This document shows, one piece after another, positions 22,829 to 23,235 of a DNA stretch of 23,235 nt. Source of the DNA: CAZSAL01 sp964604825 (GTDB lineage Bacteria > Elusimicrobiota > Elusimicrobia > 2-01-FULL-59-12); NCBI GenBank assembly GCA_964604825.1, contig CAZSAL010000041.1, positions 1 through 23,235 of the forward strand. The letters run 5' to 3'. Made by a program: the position numbers and the translations under genes. The first letter of the stretch is position 1. The number at the start of each line of letters is the position of its first letter. The notes below the pieces were generated by a model. That model searched no databases. It worked only from the letters and a program-made list of their open reading frames with translations, and was not told where the DNA came from.

Positions 22829-23179
22829 CTAAGAAGATTTAATCTCGACATCGACCCCGGCAGGCAGGTCGAGTTTCATAAGTTCTTCGACAGTGTTTGG
22901 CGTCGGTTCGGATATATCGATCAATCGCTTATGAATCCGCATTTCAAACTGCTCGCGGGATTTTTTATCAGTATGCGGCGAGCGAAGCACCGTATATTTT
23001 TTAATGTTTGTCGGAAGAAGAACGGGGCCCGCCAAAACCGCTCCCGTACGCTTAACGACATCGACAATCTTAACCAGCGAATCATCGAGCATCTTATGAT
23101 CATAAGACCTCAGCCGGATACGAATCTTCGGCGCAGTAATTGCGGAGGATTTTGCCGTTGTAGTCGAATGACCGGACAT
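22829..23179 (-). CDS. rpsJ: Small-subunit ribosomal protein S10, 116 aa
   Basis: S10 is in the 30S head and in many bacteria also acts in antitermination as NusE. KIRIRLRSYDHKMLD, VLLPTNIKKYTVLRSPHTDKKSREQFEMRIHKRLIDI and DLPAGVDVEIK are diagnostic. The first 15 or so residues (Ser/Thr/Ala-rich) are an addition to the usual 102-residue protein. The ATG directly follows the tuf TAA with no gap, so no S10-type leader RNA lies between them. Confidence 0.97.
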   Translation of the reverse strand: MSGHSTTTAKSSAITAPKIRIRLRSYDHKMLDDSLVKIVDVVKRTGAVLAGPVLLPTNIKKYTVLRSPHTDKKSREQFEMRIHKRLIDISEPTPNTVEELMKLDLPAGVDVEIKSS

Positions 23180-23235
23180 TTATGCGATCACCTCGGTGAC
23201 AACACCGGCGCCCACAGTGTGGCCGCCTTCCCGGA
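23180..23235 (-). CDS. tuf: Elongation factor Tu, last 17 codons plus stop (partial)
   Basis: Minus-strand translation of the right edge gives REGGHTVGAGVVTEVIA followed by TAA, the characteristic C-terminus of bacterial EF-Tu (usually EGGRTVGAGVVTKI/EVI). EF-Tu delivers aminoacyl-tRNA to the ribosome. Only this end lies in the window. It sits just upstream of rpsJ, which suggests a str-type cluster (rpsL-rpsG-fusA-tuf) runs on beyond the window. Confidence 0.93.
   Translation of the reverse strand, partial: REGGHTVGAGVVTEVIA

Noticed and set aside
1..23235. CRISPR array, tRNA, rRNA or complete insertion sequence
   Set aside because: No regularly spaced repeats, cloverleaf-like sequences, rRNA segments or complete transposase gene were found on either strand.

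Overview
This window comes from a bacterial chromosome of roughly balanced base composition. Almost all of it is one uninterrupted block of 38 genes on the minus strand (positions 524-23235). Read in the direction of transcription (high to low coordinates), the block is the classical S10-spc-alpha ribosomal protein supercluster, followed directly by a rod-shape and cell-wall elongation cluster, a ribonuclease E/G gene and a nitroreductase. No gene here fixes the taxon. The zinc-binding S14, S4 and L36, the missing rpmD, and the fusion of the ribosomal cluster to mreBCD-mrdA-rodA-rng fit a Gram-negative-type rod from an under-sampled phylum (for example the Elusimicrobiota/Omnitrophota neighbourhood), but that placement is only a guess.

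Layout. 23235-22829: the last codons of tuf (EF-Tu), then rpsJ with no gap. 22820-17231: rplC, rplD, rplW, rplB, rpsS, rplV, rpsC, rplP, rpmC, rpsQ, rplN, rplX. 17234-14150: rplE, rpsN, rpsH, rplF, rplR, rpsE, rplO, with rpmD (L30) absent between rpsE and rplO. 14153-10991: secY, adk, map, infA, rpmJ. 10978-8062: rpsM, rpsK, rpsD, rpoA, rplQ. 8062-2548: mreB, mreC, mreD, mrdA (PBP2), rodA. 2551-524: rng and a nitroreductase-family gene. Most junctions are 1-4 nt overlaps or gaps under 16 nt. The largest gap is 50 nt (mreB-mreC) and the next 30 nt (infA-rpmJ). I see no convincing internal promoter, terminator or leader RNA in the block.

The genes belong to one growth programme. They make the ribosome, initiate translation (IF-1), build the RNA polymerase alpha subunit, export proteins (SecY), mature N-termini (methionine aminopeptidase), balance adenylates (Adk) and elongate the cell wall (MreBCD, PBP2, RodA). 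An RNase G-type enzyme that could process rRNA follows. The rplQ stop and mreB start share a base, so production of ribosomes and of the elongasome may be tied at the transcript level.

The left end (1-523) is different. It carries the 3' end of an unrecognised plus-strand frame, a strong imperfect hairpin (136-175) and a small secreted-protein gene on the plus strand. That gene's stop codon directly abuts the nitroreductase stop codon. No tRNA, rRNA, CRISPR array or complete insertion sequence was seen. The unusual content is in the architecture (a ribosome-to-cell-wall superoperon without room for leader RNAs) and at the left edge, not in a clearly new enzyme system.
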